64,000 bases of DNA, taken from CAZLPW01 sp964561495 (GTDB lineage Bacteria > Fidelibacterota > Marinisomatia > Marinisomatales > UBA1611). Positions 8,973-18,206 of the stretch are shown here, in pieces. Under the pieces are notes generated by a model. That model was given only the letters and a program-made list of their open reading frames with translations, made no database searches and was not told the origin of the DNA. Location of the stretch: the NCBI GenBank assembly GCA_964561495.1, contig CAZLPW010000004.1, positions 1-64,000 of the forward strand, read 5' to 3'. The position numbers and the translations under genes were made by a program. The number at the start of each line of letters is the position of its first letter. Position 1 is the stretch's first letter.

Positions 8973-9532
8973 CTTTAAGTACAATTAATTCAGGATGGTT
9001 AGAAGTGATCTGTGGTTGTATGTTTAGCGGAAAAACAGAAGAGCTAATGAGAAGATTAAGAAGAGCACAAATTGCTAAAATGTCTACAATTATATTTAAA
9101 CCAAAAATTGATTCACGCTATAGTGAAAACGAAATTGTAAGCCATAATAAAAATCGAATGAATTCTAAAATCATCAATAGCTCAAAAGAAATCATACCTA
9201 AATCAAAAAGTATTGATGTGATTGCAGTTGATGAAGCTCAATTTTTTGATGAAAACTTGGTCCAAGCTTGTACATCACTTGCTAATAATGGTAAACGTGT
9301 AATCGTAGCAGGTCTCGATAAAGATTATCGTGGTTTACCATTCGGACCTATGCCATCCATTATGTGCGAAGCTGATTACTTGGACAAACTTCGTGCAATT
9401 TGTATAGAGTGCGGTAATCTAGCCTCCTACTCTCAAAGAATGAGTGAGGAGAAAAATCAAATTGTAATTGGAGAATTAGATAAATATCAAGCCAAATGTC
9501 GTAATTGTTTTCAACCCCCTCATATAAACTAA
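8969..9532 (+). CDS. tdk: Thymidine kinase (type II)
   Basis: The 187-residue protein has the P-loop GCMFSGKTEELMRRLRRA near residues 16-33, the DEAQFF motif near 88-93, and a C-terminal zinc-binding pair of Cys motifs (CIECGN and CRNCF). It phosphorylates thymidine to TMP. It lies between udk and the nucleoside transporter, completing a pyrimidine salvage set. The stop overlaps the nupC ATG (TAATG at 9530-9534). Confidence 0.95.
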   Translation: MTLSTINSGWLEVICGCMFSGKTEELMRRLRRAQIAKMSTIIFKPKIDSRYSENEIVSHNKNRMNSKIINSSKEIIPKSKSIDVIAVDEAQFFDENLVQACTSLANNGKRVIVAGLDKDYRGLPFGPMPSIMCEADYLDKLRAICIECGNLASYSQRMSEEKNQIVIGELDKYQAKCRNCFQPPHIN

Positions 9533-10743
9533 TGAAAGGTGTTTTAGGTGTCTTTGTTTTGCTTGGTATTGCATATGCTATATCTGAAGACAGAAAAAAT
9601 ATCAATTTTAGATTAATCATTTGGGGATTATCGTTACAATTGGTTTTTGCAATTTCAATTTTAAAAACTCCGATTGGAAAACCGTTATTTGGATTTCTTG
9701 ATAAATCAATTTCCAAACTAATAAGTTTTTCCAATGAAGGGAGTAACTTTTTATTTCAGTCCTTTGTCCCTGAGGTAGGCTATCATGATGCTATGATTAA
9801 TTTTGCCTTCAGGGCCTTACCTACAGTTATATTTTTTTCTAGTCTAATGGCAGTGCTTCACCATTTTAGAATAATTCAATTCATAATTAGATGGATAGCC
9901 AAAATTATGCAAAAGACTATGAAAACTAGTGGACCTGAAACGCTTAGTGTGGCTTCAAATATTTTTGTTGGGCAAACAGAGGCTCCTCTAGTAATTCGTC
10001 CTTATATATCTAAAATGACGAAGTCAGAGCTAATGGTAGTTATGGTAGGTGGTTTTGCTACAGTTGCGGGTGGTGTCCTGGCAATGTATGTGACATGGCT
10101 TTCTGATATTCCAGGAATTGCGGGGCATCTTTTAGCTGCATCTGTAATGTCTGCGCCCGCTGCGCTCGTAATTGCAAAAATTATTTATCCTGAAATTGAA
10201 AAATCTAAAATAATATTCGATACAAAAATTGACGGCTCAAAAGAAAATATTAATGCAATGGAAGCTCTTGGGAACGGGGCTACAGACGGCTTAAAGTTAG
10301 CAGGAAATATCGCAGCCATGTTAATTGCATTCATTTCAATTATTGCAATGGTAAATTATTTTTTTAGTCTTATAAACACATCGCTTGATCAAATATTAGG
10401 AATTGTATTCCAACCATTAGCATGGACTATGGGTGTTCCATGGGATCAATCGAAAACATTTGGTATGTTAATGGGTAAAAAAATTGCTTTCACAGAATTA
10501 ATAGCATACAATGATTTAAAAGAACTTATTTTATCAAAACAGATTACAGACAGGACTGCTATTATTGCTAGTTATGCACTTTGTGGATTTGCTAACTTTG
10601 GCTCCATAGGAATACAATTAGGAGGAATTGGAGGAATTGCTCCTGATAGAAAAAAGGATCTTTCAAAGCTAGCTTTAAAGGCAATGATAGGTGGAGCTTT
10701 GGCCTCTTGGTTAACAGCCACAATAGCAGGAATTTTAATATAA
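9532..10743 (+). CDS. nupC: Concentrative nucleoside transporter, CNT/NupC family
   Basis: The polytopic inner-membrane protein of 403 residues has the CNT signature GQTEAPLVIRPYI and a later GSIGIQLGGIGGIAPDR segment. It imports nucleosides with a cation gradient. A longer reading frame opens at a TTG (9505), but the ATG at 9532 overlaps the tdk stop by one base, the same coupling pattern seen elsewhere here, and removes an atypical 9-residue leader, so 9532 is chosen. The operon context with cdd, udk and tdk supports nucleoside uptake and salvage. Confidence 0.92.
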   Translation: MKGVLGVFVLLGIAYAISEDRKNINFRLIIWGLSLQLVFAISILKTPIGKPLFGFLDKSISKLISFSNEGSNFLFQSFVPEVGYHDAMINFAFRALPTVIFFSSLMAVLHHFRIIQFIIRWIAKIMQKTMKTSGPETLSVASNIFVGQTEAPLVIRPYISKMTKSELMVVMVGGFATVAGGVLAMYVTWLSDIPGIAGHLLAASVMSAPAALVIAKIIYPEIEKSKIIFDTKIDGSKENINAMEALGNGATDGLKLAGNIAAMLIAFISIIAMVNYFFSLINTSLDQILGIVFQPLAWTMGVPWDQSKTFGMLMGKKIAFTELIAYNDLKELILSKQITDRTAIIASYALCGFANFGSIGIQLGGIGGIAPDRKKDLSKLALKAMIGGALASWLTATIAGILI

Positions 10744-10745
10744 TT

Positions 10746-11309
10746 ATGAAATTATTAATAATGGGTCCCCCAGGGGTCGGGAAGGGAACTCAAGCAAAAA
10801 AACTAAAACTATATTTTGATATATATCACCTCTCAACTGGTAAAGTTCTAAGAGATGAAATAAATAAAAAAACTGAAATTGGTTTAAAATCATCAGTGTT
10901 TATTGATAAGGGCGAACTAGTCCCTGATCATATCTTACTTAGAATAGTAAAAAAATATATCTCAAAAAAGGAATATTTGAACGGGTATATATTAGATGGG
11001 TTTCCTCGCACTTTGCCTCAAGCCAAAGGGCTCTATAAAATACTTAATGATTCTGACCAAAAATTAAATGCGGTAATAAGTCTAAATGCGGATAAAGATG
11101 AATTGATAAATCGATTAATATTACGGAGCAAAGACTCTGGCAGGAGCGATGACAATCTAGATATAATAAAAAATCGTCAAAAAATCTATTGGGAGCAAAC
11201 ATCACCTTTGCTAGAATATTACCGCTCAAAACAAATTTTAAAAGAGATTAATGGTGTTGGGGAAATTTCTGAAATCACAAAACTTATTATACAGTCTATT
11301 AAAAATTAA
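10746..11309 (+). CDS. adk: Adenylate kinase (short-LID form)
   Basis: The 187-residue protein begins MKLLIMGPPGVGKGTQ, with the P-loop at residues 7-15, and contains the DGFPRT motif near residue 84. The LID is short (SKDSGRSDDN) and without Cys, the non-zinc form. It interconverts AMP, ADP and ATP. The ATG at 10746 lies 2 nt after the nupC stop. A longer in-frame TTG start inside nupC at 10707 would add a leader before the P-loop strand and is rejected. Its stop overlaps the coaE start. Confidence 0.93.
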   Translation: MKLLIMGPPGVGKGTQAKKLKLYFDIYHLSTGKVLRDEINKKTEIGLKSSVFIDKGELVPDHILLRIVKKYISKKEYLNGYILDGFPRTLPQAKGLYKILNDSDQKLNAVISLNADKDELINRLILRSKDSGRSDDNLDIIKNRQKIYWEQTSPLLEYYRSKQILKEINGVGEISEITKLIIQSIKN

Positions 11310-11902
11310 TGCTTAAAATTGGAATAACAGGGGGTATTGGAAGCGGGAAAAGTCTCGTTAGTGATTTTTTTTCTAGTTGGGGTGCTTTTATTTTTGATGC
11401 TGATGAAGTGGCAAAAAAAATTCTTATCAGCAATGAAACAGCACAAGGTGAAATAATTTCTGAATTTGGATCAGATGTAATAGATGTCAACAATAAAATA
11501 GATAAAAAAAAATTATCTCGAGTTGCTTTCCAAGATGAAGATAATCAGTTGAAATTAAATACGATAATTCATCCATATGTTTTTCAAGAAATTGATAAAC
11601 AATTTGAAAAAATTTTAAATAAAGGTGGACATGATATATTTGTAGTTGATGCTGCTCTCATTTATGAGTCTGGAGCAGACACCCATATGGATTATGTTAT
11701 TGTAATCTGTTCAAAAATTGGTTTAAGAACAGAACGAGTTTTGGGAAGAGGTAAAATTTCTCGTGACGAATTTTTTCAAAGAGTAGACCTACAATGGACA
11801 GATGAGGATAAAATTCAACTGGCTGATTTTGTTATTCACAATAATGAAACAAAGCAGAACTTAGAAAAACAAGCAAAATCAATTTATAATAAATTGATTT
11901 AA
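11309..11902 (+). CDS. coaE: Dephospho-CoA kinase
   Basis: The 197-residue protein has the P-loop GITGGIGSGKS at residues 4-14, FDADEVAK near 29-36, IIHPYVF near 86-92 and VDAALIYESGAD. These are the hallmarks of CoaE, which performs the last step of coenzyme A synthesis. It is the last gene of the operon starting at 5070, with a TAATG overlap to adk. It overlaps the convergent minus-strand gene by 4 bp. Confidence 0.93.
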   Translation: MLKIGITGGIGSGKSLVSDFFSSWGAFIFDADEVAKKILISNETAQGEIISEFGSDVIDVNNKIDKKKLSRVAFQDEDNQLKLNTIIHPYVFQEIDKQFEKILNKGGHDIFVVDAALIYESGADTHMDYVIVICSKIGLRTERVLGRGKISRDEFFQRVDLQWTDEDKIQLADFVIHNNETKQNLEKQAKSIYNKLI

Positions 11903-12372
11903 CTACCCCTTTTGCGTAAAGCAACTGGTTTATCAAGTATCTCCTTTAAAATAATCGCGTTCCTAATATAACCTGGCCTTTTCAACGCATTTGTAAAGAC
12001 ACCAATTTTAGAGTATTTATTTTTATTATATGCTGATCGGCTAGGTAATGTTTTTTCTTCTTTTATTTTTGGTTTAGGATCTTGTTGAGCTTTTGGTTCC
12101 AGATCATAAATTGGTTCTTCATAATCACCTTCATCCTGATATTCAAAGGAATTATTTTCTGTTTCAAAATCAGATAACAATGTTTCTTTTAAAGAATCGT
12201 TTGTGCTCTCTATAAACTGCTCAATCCATGAAGGTTCTGTTAATGAATCTTCTTTGTCATTCTTTGGATCCCATTCAGGATCACTTTCTATTTGTTTATG
12301 AGCAGATTTTTGCTGTCTATTTTTTAAATACCAGGACAAAGCATAAAACAAAACAAGTAATAAAGCTTCCAT
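11899..12372 (-). CDS. Small acidic membrane-anchored protein of unknown function
   Basis: The 157-residue protein has one N-terminal hydrophobic segment (about residues 2-16), then a long acidic, probably disordered middle (Asp/Glu rich, 25-115). It ends in a basic C-terminal segment with the motif AIILKEILDKPVALR. A similar EILxxPxALR-like tail is familiar from short uncharacterised bacterial proteins, but this is from memory only. It lies 29 bp downstream of floA in the same direction and is likely co-transcribed with nfeD and floA. No function is assigned. Confidence 0.6.
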   Translation of the reverse strand: MEALLLVLFYALSWYLKNRQQKSAHKQIESDPEWDPKNDKEDSLTEPSWIEQFIESTNDSLKETLLSDFETENNSFEYQDEGDYEEPIYDLEPKAQQDPKPKIKEEKTLPSRSAYNKNKYSKIGVFTNALKRPGYIRNAIILKEILDKPVALRKRGS

Positions 12373-12401
12373 ATATTATAAAACCCTAATACTAATAAAG
12401 C

Positions 12402-13421
12402 CTATTCGCTATCGTCACTAGAATGGTGTGGATCCGTATCTATTTTCTCACCACCTGCAATTGAATCCCGCATATCTGTATCAGACTTAATGTTTTGCAT
12501 ATTATAATAATCAAAAATACCTAGGTTCCCTTCACGAAAGGCAAAAGCCATCGCCTTTGGAACTTCAGCTTCAGACTCAACAACCCTTGCTTTCATTTCT
12601 TCAACCCTGGCTTTCATTTCTTGTTCTTCAGCGACTGCCATTGCGCGACGAGTTTCAGCTTTTGCTTGAGCTACTTGTAGATCTGCTTCTGCCTGGTCTG
12701 TTTGCAATGCAGCTCCAATATTTTTCCCGACATCTAGATCAGCAATATCTATTGATAATATTTCAAATGCAGTACCAGCATCTAATCCCTTTTCTAGAAC
12801 AGCTCTAGAAATGTTATCTGGATTCTCAAGTACTGCTGAATAATTACTTGCAGATCCAATTGCGCTAACTATTCCTTCACCAACACGTGCAATAATAGTA
12901 TCATCAGTTGCACCACCGACAAGGCCCGCAAGGTTGGTCCGGACTGTTACTCGTGCACGTGCTTTTAGCTCAATCCCATCCTTTGCGACCGCAGCCAAAT
13001 AACCATCAACAGGAGCATTAATAACCTTTGGATACACACTTGTTTGAACAGCTTCTTTAACATCACGACCAGCTAAATCAATTGCGGTTGCAGTCTCAAA
13101 TTCTAATGGAATATTTGCTTTATCTGCAGCAATTAAAGCACCAACAACATTTACAACATTTCCACCAGCTAGATAATGAGTTTCCAGCATATCCGTTGTT
13201 ACTTGATTTAATCCAGCTTTGTGTAAATTGATAACACCATCCGTTACCAAACGCGGTGAAATTTTTCTCAATCGCATTCTAATCAGATCAACAATACTAA
13301 TTCTACCTATCCCTAAAGAAACTATACCCTGTATCCACAAGCCTAATGGTACAAAATAGAGCAGAATTAAAATTATTACTAAAATAACTACAAGCATGAT
13401 CATCTGGAAACCCATAAACAT
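12402..13421 (-). CDS. floA: Flotillin-like SPFH protein FloA
   Basis: The 339-residue protein has an N-terminal membrane hairpin (about residues 6-38), then the SPFH/YqfA-type domain with [17 protein letters not shown], and a coiled-coil with repeated A/E/V-rich segments ([14 protein letters not shown], then two EMKARV units). FloA organises membrane microdomains in bacteria. A strong Shine-Dalgarno (GGAGG, 8 nt) precedes the ATG at 13421. It is downstream of the nfeD gene, the standard NfeD-FloA pairing, whose functions are thought to be linked. Confidence 0.93.
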   Translation of the reverse strand: MFMGFQMIMLVVILVIILILLYFVPLGLWIQGIVSLGIGRISIVDLIRMRLRKISPRLVTDGVINLHKAGLNQVTTDMLETHYLAGGNVVNVVGALIAADKANIPLEFETATAIDLAGRDVKEAVQTSVYPKVINAPVDGYLAAVAKDGIELKARARVTVRTNLAGLVGGATDDTIIARVGEGIVSAIGSASNYSAVLENPDNISRAVLEKGLDAGTAFEILSIDIADLDVGKNIGAALQTDQAEADLQVAQAKAETRRAMAVAEEQEMKARVEEMKARVVESEAEVPKAMAFAFREGNLGIFDYYNMQNIKSDTDMRDSIAGGEKIDTDPHHSSDDSE

Positions 13422-13446
13422 ATTGATGCCCTCCTATTTACTCAAA

Positions 13447-14790
13447 TTAATTAATTTTTTTGACGACAATTCTGTTGCCATCAACAGACAAAATATTAAT
13501 ACTACTACCTTTATCTATAAAATCCCCTTCACTTACAACAAATACTCTTTGATCATTCACTTTTACCCAACCAGATGGATGAAGATCAGAATCAGCATAC
13601 CCATCTAGACCTATTAAATTTTCCCATCCAAAGGTATTAGAATATCCATCTTCCTTTTTTTGAATATCTGGAGACGTTAATTTTTTCCAAAAATTAGATT
13701 TAATCATTATCTTAATTAAAAAATATAACCCTATTAAACCTCCAACTATTCCAATAACCAGACCGTCTGCTGCTTGTGAAATGATTTCATCGCCAACAGG
13801 GACTTCAGGAAGTAAAAGCATATACAGACCATACAAAATTATCAAAATACCAGTTACCCCAGCTATTCCGAATCCTGGTATCACAAGGCCTTCTAGAAGT
13901 AACAAACCTATTCCTGTAATAATGATCAAAAAATCAGTCATTGTAGCAAGCCTGGCAATATATGAAGCGCTTAAAGATAAAACAAGACAAGCTAGCCCCA
14001 CAAATCCAGGTATACCCCATCCAGGGCTCTGCAACTCAAACAAAATTCCTAAAAACCAAACTGTATTAAATAAAGAAGCCACGACTGGATTAGTAAGAAA
14101 GCGAACAATATTTTCAGACCAGTTTTCTTCAACCTTTTTAATTTTAACATCATATAATCCAAGACTATCGAGTAATTCATTAAAATTTTCAGCTGACCCA
14201 TCAGCCACCTTATATTTCAAGGCTAATTTAGTTGTTAAAGATATTAATTTACCTTCCTTCCGCCCTTCAATATCATCAACAATTATTGAATCTCCATCTA
14301 ATATAATATGATTGAATTTCAATTCTTCATCTACCATTCCTCTAGCAATCACTGTGCTCCTGTTTCTTTTCTCAGCTGTTGAAGCCATTTCTTCTCTCAT
14401 AAAACTAATTACTTTTTCGCTACCTTTTTTCCCCGACATATCAACTGCTGTTGCTGCACCAATTGAAGCACCTCCTGTCATATAAATTTTTTCACAAGAT
14501 AATGATATTAAAGCCCCTGCTGATATAGCTCTCCGATTAATGAATGCTATAGTTAATAAATCAGAACTTAAAATTGCATCTTTGATTTGGGTCGCAGCAT
14601 CAACTCTACCTCCAAATGTATCTATATCAAAGATAACAGCTACAGCATCGTTTTCTTCTGCTTCATCAAGACCTCTAGATACATAGGCTGGAAGACCAAG
14701 ATCAATAGTGCCTTGAATCGGAATATGATATATTTTTTCTGAAGCAAGAGCAGAATATAAAAATAAGATAAAAAATATTATTTTTTTCAT
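13447..14790 (-). CDS. NfeD-family membrane protein with ClpP-class serine protease domain
   Basis: The 447-residue protein has a signal peptide, then a ClpP-like domain with GGRVDAA near 60-66, the probable nucleophile Ser90 in RAISAGA and a possible Lys141. Several membrane segments (about 230-345) and a C-terminal OB-fold NfeD domain (about 385-447) follow. This is the long NfeD1b architecture. Such proteins are paired with flotillins and are proposed to act in membrane protein quality control. Here the gene lies 25 bp upstream of floA in the same direction. Confidence 0.9.
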   Translation of the reverse strand: MKKIIFFILFLYSALASEKIYHIPIQGTIDLGLPAYVSRGLDEAEENDAVAVIFDIDTFGGRVDAATQIKDAILSSDLLTIAFINRRAISAGALISLSCEKIYMTGGASIGAATAVDMSGKKGSEKVISFMREEMASTAEKRNRSTVIARGMVDEELKFNHIILDGDSIIVDDIEGRKEGKLISLTTKLALKYKVADGSAENFNELLDSLGLYDVKIKKVEENWSENIVRFLTNPVVASLFNTVWFLGILFELQSPGWGIPGFVGLACLVLSLSASYIARLATMTDFLIIITGIGLLLLEGLVIPGFGIAGVTGILIILYGLYMLLLPEVPVGDEIISQAADGLVIGIVGGLIGLYFLIKIMIKSNFWKKLTSPDIQKKEDGYSNTFGWENLIGLDGYADSDLHPSGWVKVNDQRVFVVSEGDFIDKGSSINILSVDGNRIVVKKIN

Positions 14791-14881
14791 ATGTCTTAAT
14801 TTCGCACTATTTATCTATAGGATTATAATAATTTCATATAAAGAAGTATTATATCTATTACATTAATTTCATTCATAAAAT

Positions 14882-15733
14882 ATGAGAATAATTGATCAAG
14901 TCACATACTATTTATTAAAAATATTAAAAAAATATATTTCTAATCAATCATACAAAAATAGATTAAAAATATCTCAAATAATATCAAGTTTTCTATACAA
15001 TTACATTCCCATCAGAAAAAAATTAGCAAGAAAAAATATAAAACGGGCGTTTCCTAATAAATCAGATGAATGGATTGACAAAATATTACGATCTTGCTAC
15101 CAACTATCAGTACATCATTTTTTAAAATTTATATCTTTCCCAAAATCTTGGAATAATTCAAAATATGATATTCGGGGATTAGAAATTTTAGATAAGGCTA
15201 TAAAAAAAAATCGAGGTGTAATTTTTCTTGCTTCACATTTTGGTCCTTGGGAGGTTATGGGAGCATGGCTTGGAAATAATGGTTACCATTTAACTGGCGT
15301 TGCTCAAAAACAAAAAAATGCTGGAGCAGACACTTTCTTTATTTCTCAAAGAGAGAAAAGTGGAGCCAGACATATTTATAGAAAAGAATCTTTTGATAAA
15401 ATGTATGAGATCCTAGAAAAAAAGAAAATTTTAGTCTTAATAAGCGATCAAGATGCAAAAAATAAAGGTGTTTTTGTTAATTTTTTAGGTACTAACGCTT
15501 CTAGTCCAAAAGGGGCAGCAATTTTTCATAAAAATACAAATGCCCCATTAATTGTTGGGACATGTATAGAGACAGACCATAACCACTATAATATTGAGTT
15601 CTTGCCTGTAAAACCTCTTAAAAATACTATTGAAAGCATTACACAAGCTTATACATCAATTTTTGCTCAATTTATTATAAAATACCCAGAACAATATTTT
15701 TGGTTTCATAATCGCTGGAAAACAAAAAAATGA
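14882..15733 (+). CDS. LpxL/HtrB-family lipid A acyltransferase
   Basis: The 283-residue protein has an N-terminal hydrophobic helix and the acyltransferase motif HFGPWE (H119-x4-E124), plus SDQDAKN near 194-200 and FWFHNRWK at the C-terminus. All are typical of late Kdo-dependent lipid A acyltransferases. It would add a secondary acyl chain to a lipid A precursor at the inner membrane. Which position and chain are used cannot be told. It is coupled by a 4-bp overlap to the TsaC-type gene. Confidence 0.85.
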   Translation: MRIIDQVTYYLLKILKKYISNQSYKNRLKISQIISSFLYNYIPIRKKLARKNIKRAFPNKSDEWIDKILRSCYQLSVHHFLKFISFPKSWNNSKYDIRGLEILDKAIKKNRGVIFLASHFGPWEVMGAWLGNNGYHLTGVAQKQKNAGADTFFISQREKSGARHIYRKESFDKMYEILEKKKILVLISDQDAKNKGVFVNFLGTNASSPKGAAIFHKNTNAPLIVGTCIETDHNHYNIEFLPVKPLKNTIESITQAYTSIFAQFIIKYPEQYFWFHNRWKTKK

Positions 15734-16296
15734 AAAGGATAGATATTAATTCAGAAAATGCCCTCCAAATGGCCATTAATGTTCTTTCTGGTGGAGAAAT
15801 AATAGTTTACCCTACGGATACAATCTACGGATTCGGGTGCGATGCAACAAATTATGAAGCAATAACCAAATTAAATAATTTAAAAGGTCGTCAGTCCCCA
15901 ATAAGTATAATTGCACCAGATAAACAAACAGCAGTCAATTGGCTCAATATAAAAAAAAATGAAAAAAAAAAATTGTTCAAAAACTTTGAAAATGGTAACA
16001 CAATAATTGCACCCATACAAGACGGCTTGGTTCATAATAAAATCAAAGGTAAAGAGAATACCGTTGGAATTAGAGTTCCTATGTATTCATTTTGTACATC
16101 TTTATCCAAATCATTTGAAAAACCTATAACAACAACTAGCGTAAATAGAACAGGGTCAAAACCACATATAAATCCTGATTTAATAGAAAAAGAATTTGGT
16201 AATAAAGTGCCTTTGTTTATAGATGCTGGTATTATAAATAATCAACCATCCTCGATATTCAAATTCGAACTAGGTAGATTAATAACTATTAGATAA
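15730..16296 (+). CDS. tsaC: L-threonylcarbamoyladenylate synthase, TsaC/YrdC/Sua5 family
   Basis: The 188-residue protein has the YrdC signature YPTDTIYGFGCDATN near 27-41, LKGR(Q)SP near 54-60, GIRVP near 115-119 and TSVNRTG near 137-143. It makes threonylcarbamoyl-AMP for the t6A modification of tRNAs that read ANN codons. There is no Sua5 C-terminal domain, so this is the short TsaC-type protein. It overlaps its upstream neighbour by ATGA and its downstream one by TAATG. Confidence 0.9.
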   Translation: MKRIDINSENALQMAINVLSGGEIIVYPTDTIYGFGCDATNYEAITKLNNLKGRQSPISIIAPDKQTAVNWLNIKKNEKKKLFKNFENGNTIIAPIQDGLVHNKIKGKENTVGIRVPMYSFCTSLSKSFEKPITTTSVNRTGSKPHINPDLIEKEFGNKVPLFIDAGIINNQPSSIFKFELGRLITIR

Positions 16297-16994
16297 TGAA
16301 AAAAATACTGTTTTTTTTAAGTATTATATACTCTCAAAATCATTTGCCTGTTGGTGAAACTTTAAACTATAAAGTCTCATTCTCTGGTATTAATGCTGCG
16401 ATAGGGAAACTTAGAATTTTGGAAAATGATACAATTGAAAGCGTCCAAGCTTCTCATCTACAATTAATAATTCAAACCATTGGGATTACAGATAGATTAT
16501 ATCCAATAAATGATAAAATTGATATCTGGCTAGAAAAAGAAACATTTAGAACAATTAAAATTGAAAAGAATATTAATGAAGGCAATTATAAGAAAAAAAC
16601 AGTTACAAAATTCTATCAAAAAAATAATTTTGCAATTATAAATAATGATACGATCACTATTCCACCTGACTGCCAATCTCCTTACTCATTAATTTATTCT
16701 TTAGGCAACAATCAATCATTAAAAAAAATGAAAAATATTATTTTATCAACGTTAGATGGGAAAAAAGTGACACCCGTAAAACTTTATATAGATCACAATA
16801 AAGAAATTTTTGTCCCCTCAGGAAAGTTTATTTGTGATAAGATAACACCTTTGCCCATAACTGGAAAAAATTTTAAAAATGAGGGGGAAATTTCTATTTG
16901 GTTTTCAAAAAAAACAAAATATCAAATTCCAATAAAAATTTGGCTTAAACTAAAGTTTGGTTCTTTAGTTATGGAATTTACTGATAAGGTTTAA
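16296..16994 (+). CDS. DUF3108-type secreted protein
   Basis: The 232-residue protein starts with a short hydrophobic leader and then LPVGETLNYKVSFSGINAAIGKLRI. The 'GE.L.Y.VS..GI.A..G' pattern is what I know as the start of DUF3108 proteins. A C-terminal motif (FSKKTKYQIPIKIWLKLKFG) also fits. The family is periplasmic or envelope-associated and of unknown function. It ends the operon that begins with the LpxL-like gene and overlaps rseP (convergent) by 4 bp. Confidence 0.7.
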   Translation: MKKILFFLSIIYSQNHLPVGETLNYKVSFSGINAAIGKLRILENDTIESVQASHLQLIIQTIGITDRLYPINDKIDIWLEKETFRTIKIEKNINEGNYKKKTVTKFYQKNNFAIINNDTITIPPDCQSPYSLIYSLGNNQSLKKMKNIILSTLDGKKVTPVKLYIDHNKEIFVPSGKFICDKITPLPITGKNFKNEGEISIWFSKKTKYQIPIKIWLKLKFGSLVMEFTDKV

Positions 16995-18160
16995 TTAAAT
17001 AATCTAGATATATCATTATACATTACTGTAACCATCAATAATAATAAAAAAGTCATACCAACTTGTTGAATTAATATTCTGGTTTTTAATGCTAATGACC
17101 TTTTAATTATTGATTCAATTAGAATAATAAAAATATGCCCCCCATCTAAACCAGGAATAGGTAGAATATTCAAAAAAGCAAGATTAATACTAATTAAGCC
17201 CATAAAAGATAATAATGGTATAATCCCTGCTTCAGCCTGATTTCCTGCTATTTGAGCTATCATGATAGGGCCACCAAAATCAGATAAAGAAGCAGCCCCA
17301 TTAAATAGCATCTTCATGCTCATAAATATCATTCCAAAACCACCAATAGTACCTGATAAACCAAAACTAAGAGATTGTGAAAATGAAATATCTGAATGAA
17401 GAAATTCAGGCCTAATACCAATAACTCCTATAGAATCAATTTCTCCATTATTTATAATAGGAGTAGAACTAGTTTTTAATAAAAACTCCAACTCTTTTTC
17501 ACCTCTTAAGATTGAAACATTAATTGAAGAATTAGGTCTTGAATGAATAATATTTGTTAAATCTTTCCATGTATTTATAGAGTTATCATTTATTCTAATA
17601 ATTTTATCGCCTGATTTTAACCCAGCATTTTTAGCTGGCATATCCTTTATTAATTCATAAATAATTGGCTTTTCAGATGGCGTAAACTCCCCTTGTACAT
17701 AAGAGATTCCAGAAAATATTAAAAAAGCTGTCAGAATATTCATTAGTACACCAGCCGACAGTATAAAAATTTTACTTGGGGCGGTTTTAGACATAAACTC
17801 ATTAGCCTCATATTGAATGTTTGTATCCATGCTTTCATCTATAAAACCAGCCATTTTCACATAACCACCAAAAGGAATAATTGCAACAACATATTCTGTC
17901 CCTGAACCTTTTCTATCTGATATCTTAATGAATCGTTTTATTATTGGAGACCACTTGAGTTTTTTATCAACAAGTTTGAAAAAAAATAAATTGATTATAA
18001 ATCCATTGTCAACGGATGTAATTGAAAAAAATCGAGGAGGAAACCCAATAGAAAATCGCTCTACTTTCACACCACAAGATCTAGCTGCAAAAAAATGACC
18101 GAGCTCATGGACAAAAATAAGAACGCCCAGAACTAATATTGTGGCCCAAAGAAAAGTCAT
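16991..18160 (-). CDS. rseP: Site-2 intramembrane metalloprotease RseP
   Basis: The 389-residue polytopic protein has the zinc motif HELGH at 18-22 and the third ligand in PGLDGGH near residues 334-340. A single PDZ domain lies between (about 165-245), and a further membrane segment follows. M50 proteases of this kind cleave anti-sigma factors and leftover signal peptides. A long basic insert (about 55-85) follows the first motif. The gene lies 46 bp downstream of dxr at the end of the uppS-to-rseP run. Confidence 0.93.
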   Translation of the reverse strand: MTFLWATILVLGVLIFVHELGHFFAARSCGVKVERFSIGFPPRFFSITSVDNGFIINLFFFKLVDKKLKWSPIIKRFIKISDRKGSGTEYVVAIIPFGGYVKMAGFIDESMDTNIQYEANEFMSKTAPSKIFILSAGVLMNILTAFLIFSGISYVQGEFTPSEKPIIYELIKDMPAKNAGLKSGDKIIRINDNSINTWKDLTNIIHSRPNSSINVSILRGEKELEFLLKTSSTPIINNGEIDSIGVIGIRPEFLHSDISFSQSLSFGLSGTIGGFGMIFMSMKMLFNGAASLSDFGGPIMIAQIAGNQAEAGIIPLLSFMGLISINLAFLNILPIPGLDGGHIFIILIESIIKRSLALKTRILIQQVGMTFLLLLMVTVMYNDISRLFN

Positions 18161-18206
18161 ATTTTATTTATTTTATTGATTTGACAGAAAAAAACTTTAA
18201 CCAAAT

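Noticed and set aside
9505..9505. TTG as the start of nupC
   Set aside because: It would overlap tdk by 28 bp; the ATG at 9532 uses the TAATG overlap and gives a normal first membrane helix.
12557..12808. Open frame of 83 codons on the plus strand inside floA
   Set aside because: It is antisense to the Ala/Glu coiled-coil region of floA, Leu/Gln rich, and has no start signal or family.
13781..14311. Open frame of 176 codons on the plus strand inside the nfeD gene
   Set aside because: It is fully antisense to a well-supported gene with clear domains and its composition is that of a reverse complement.
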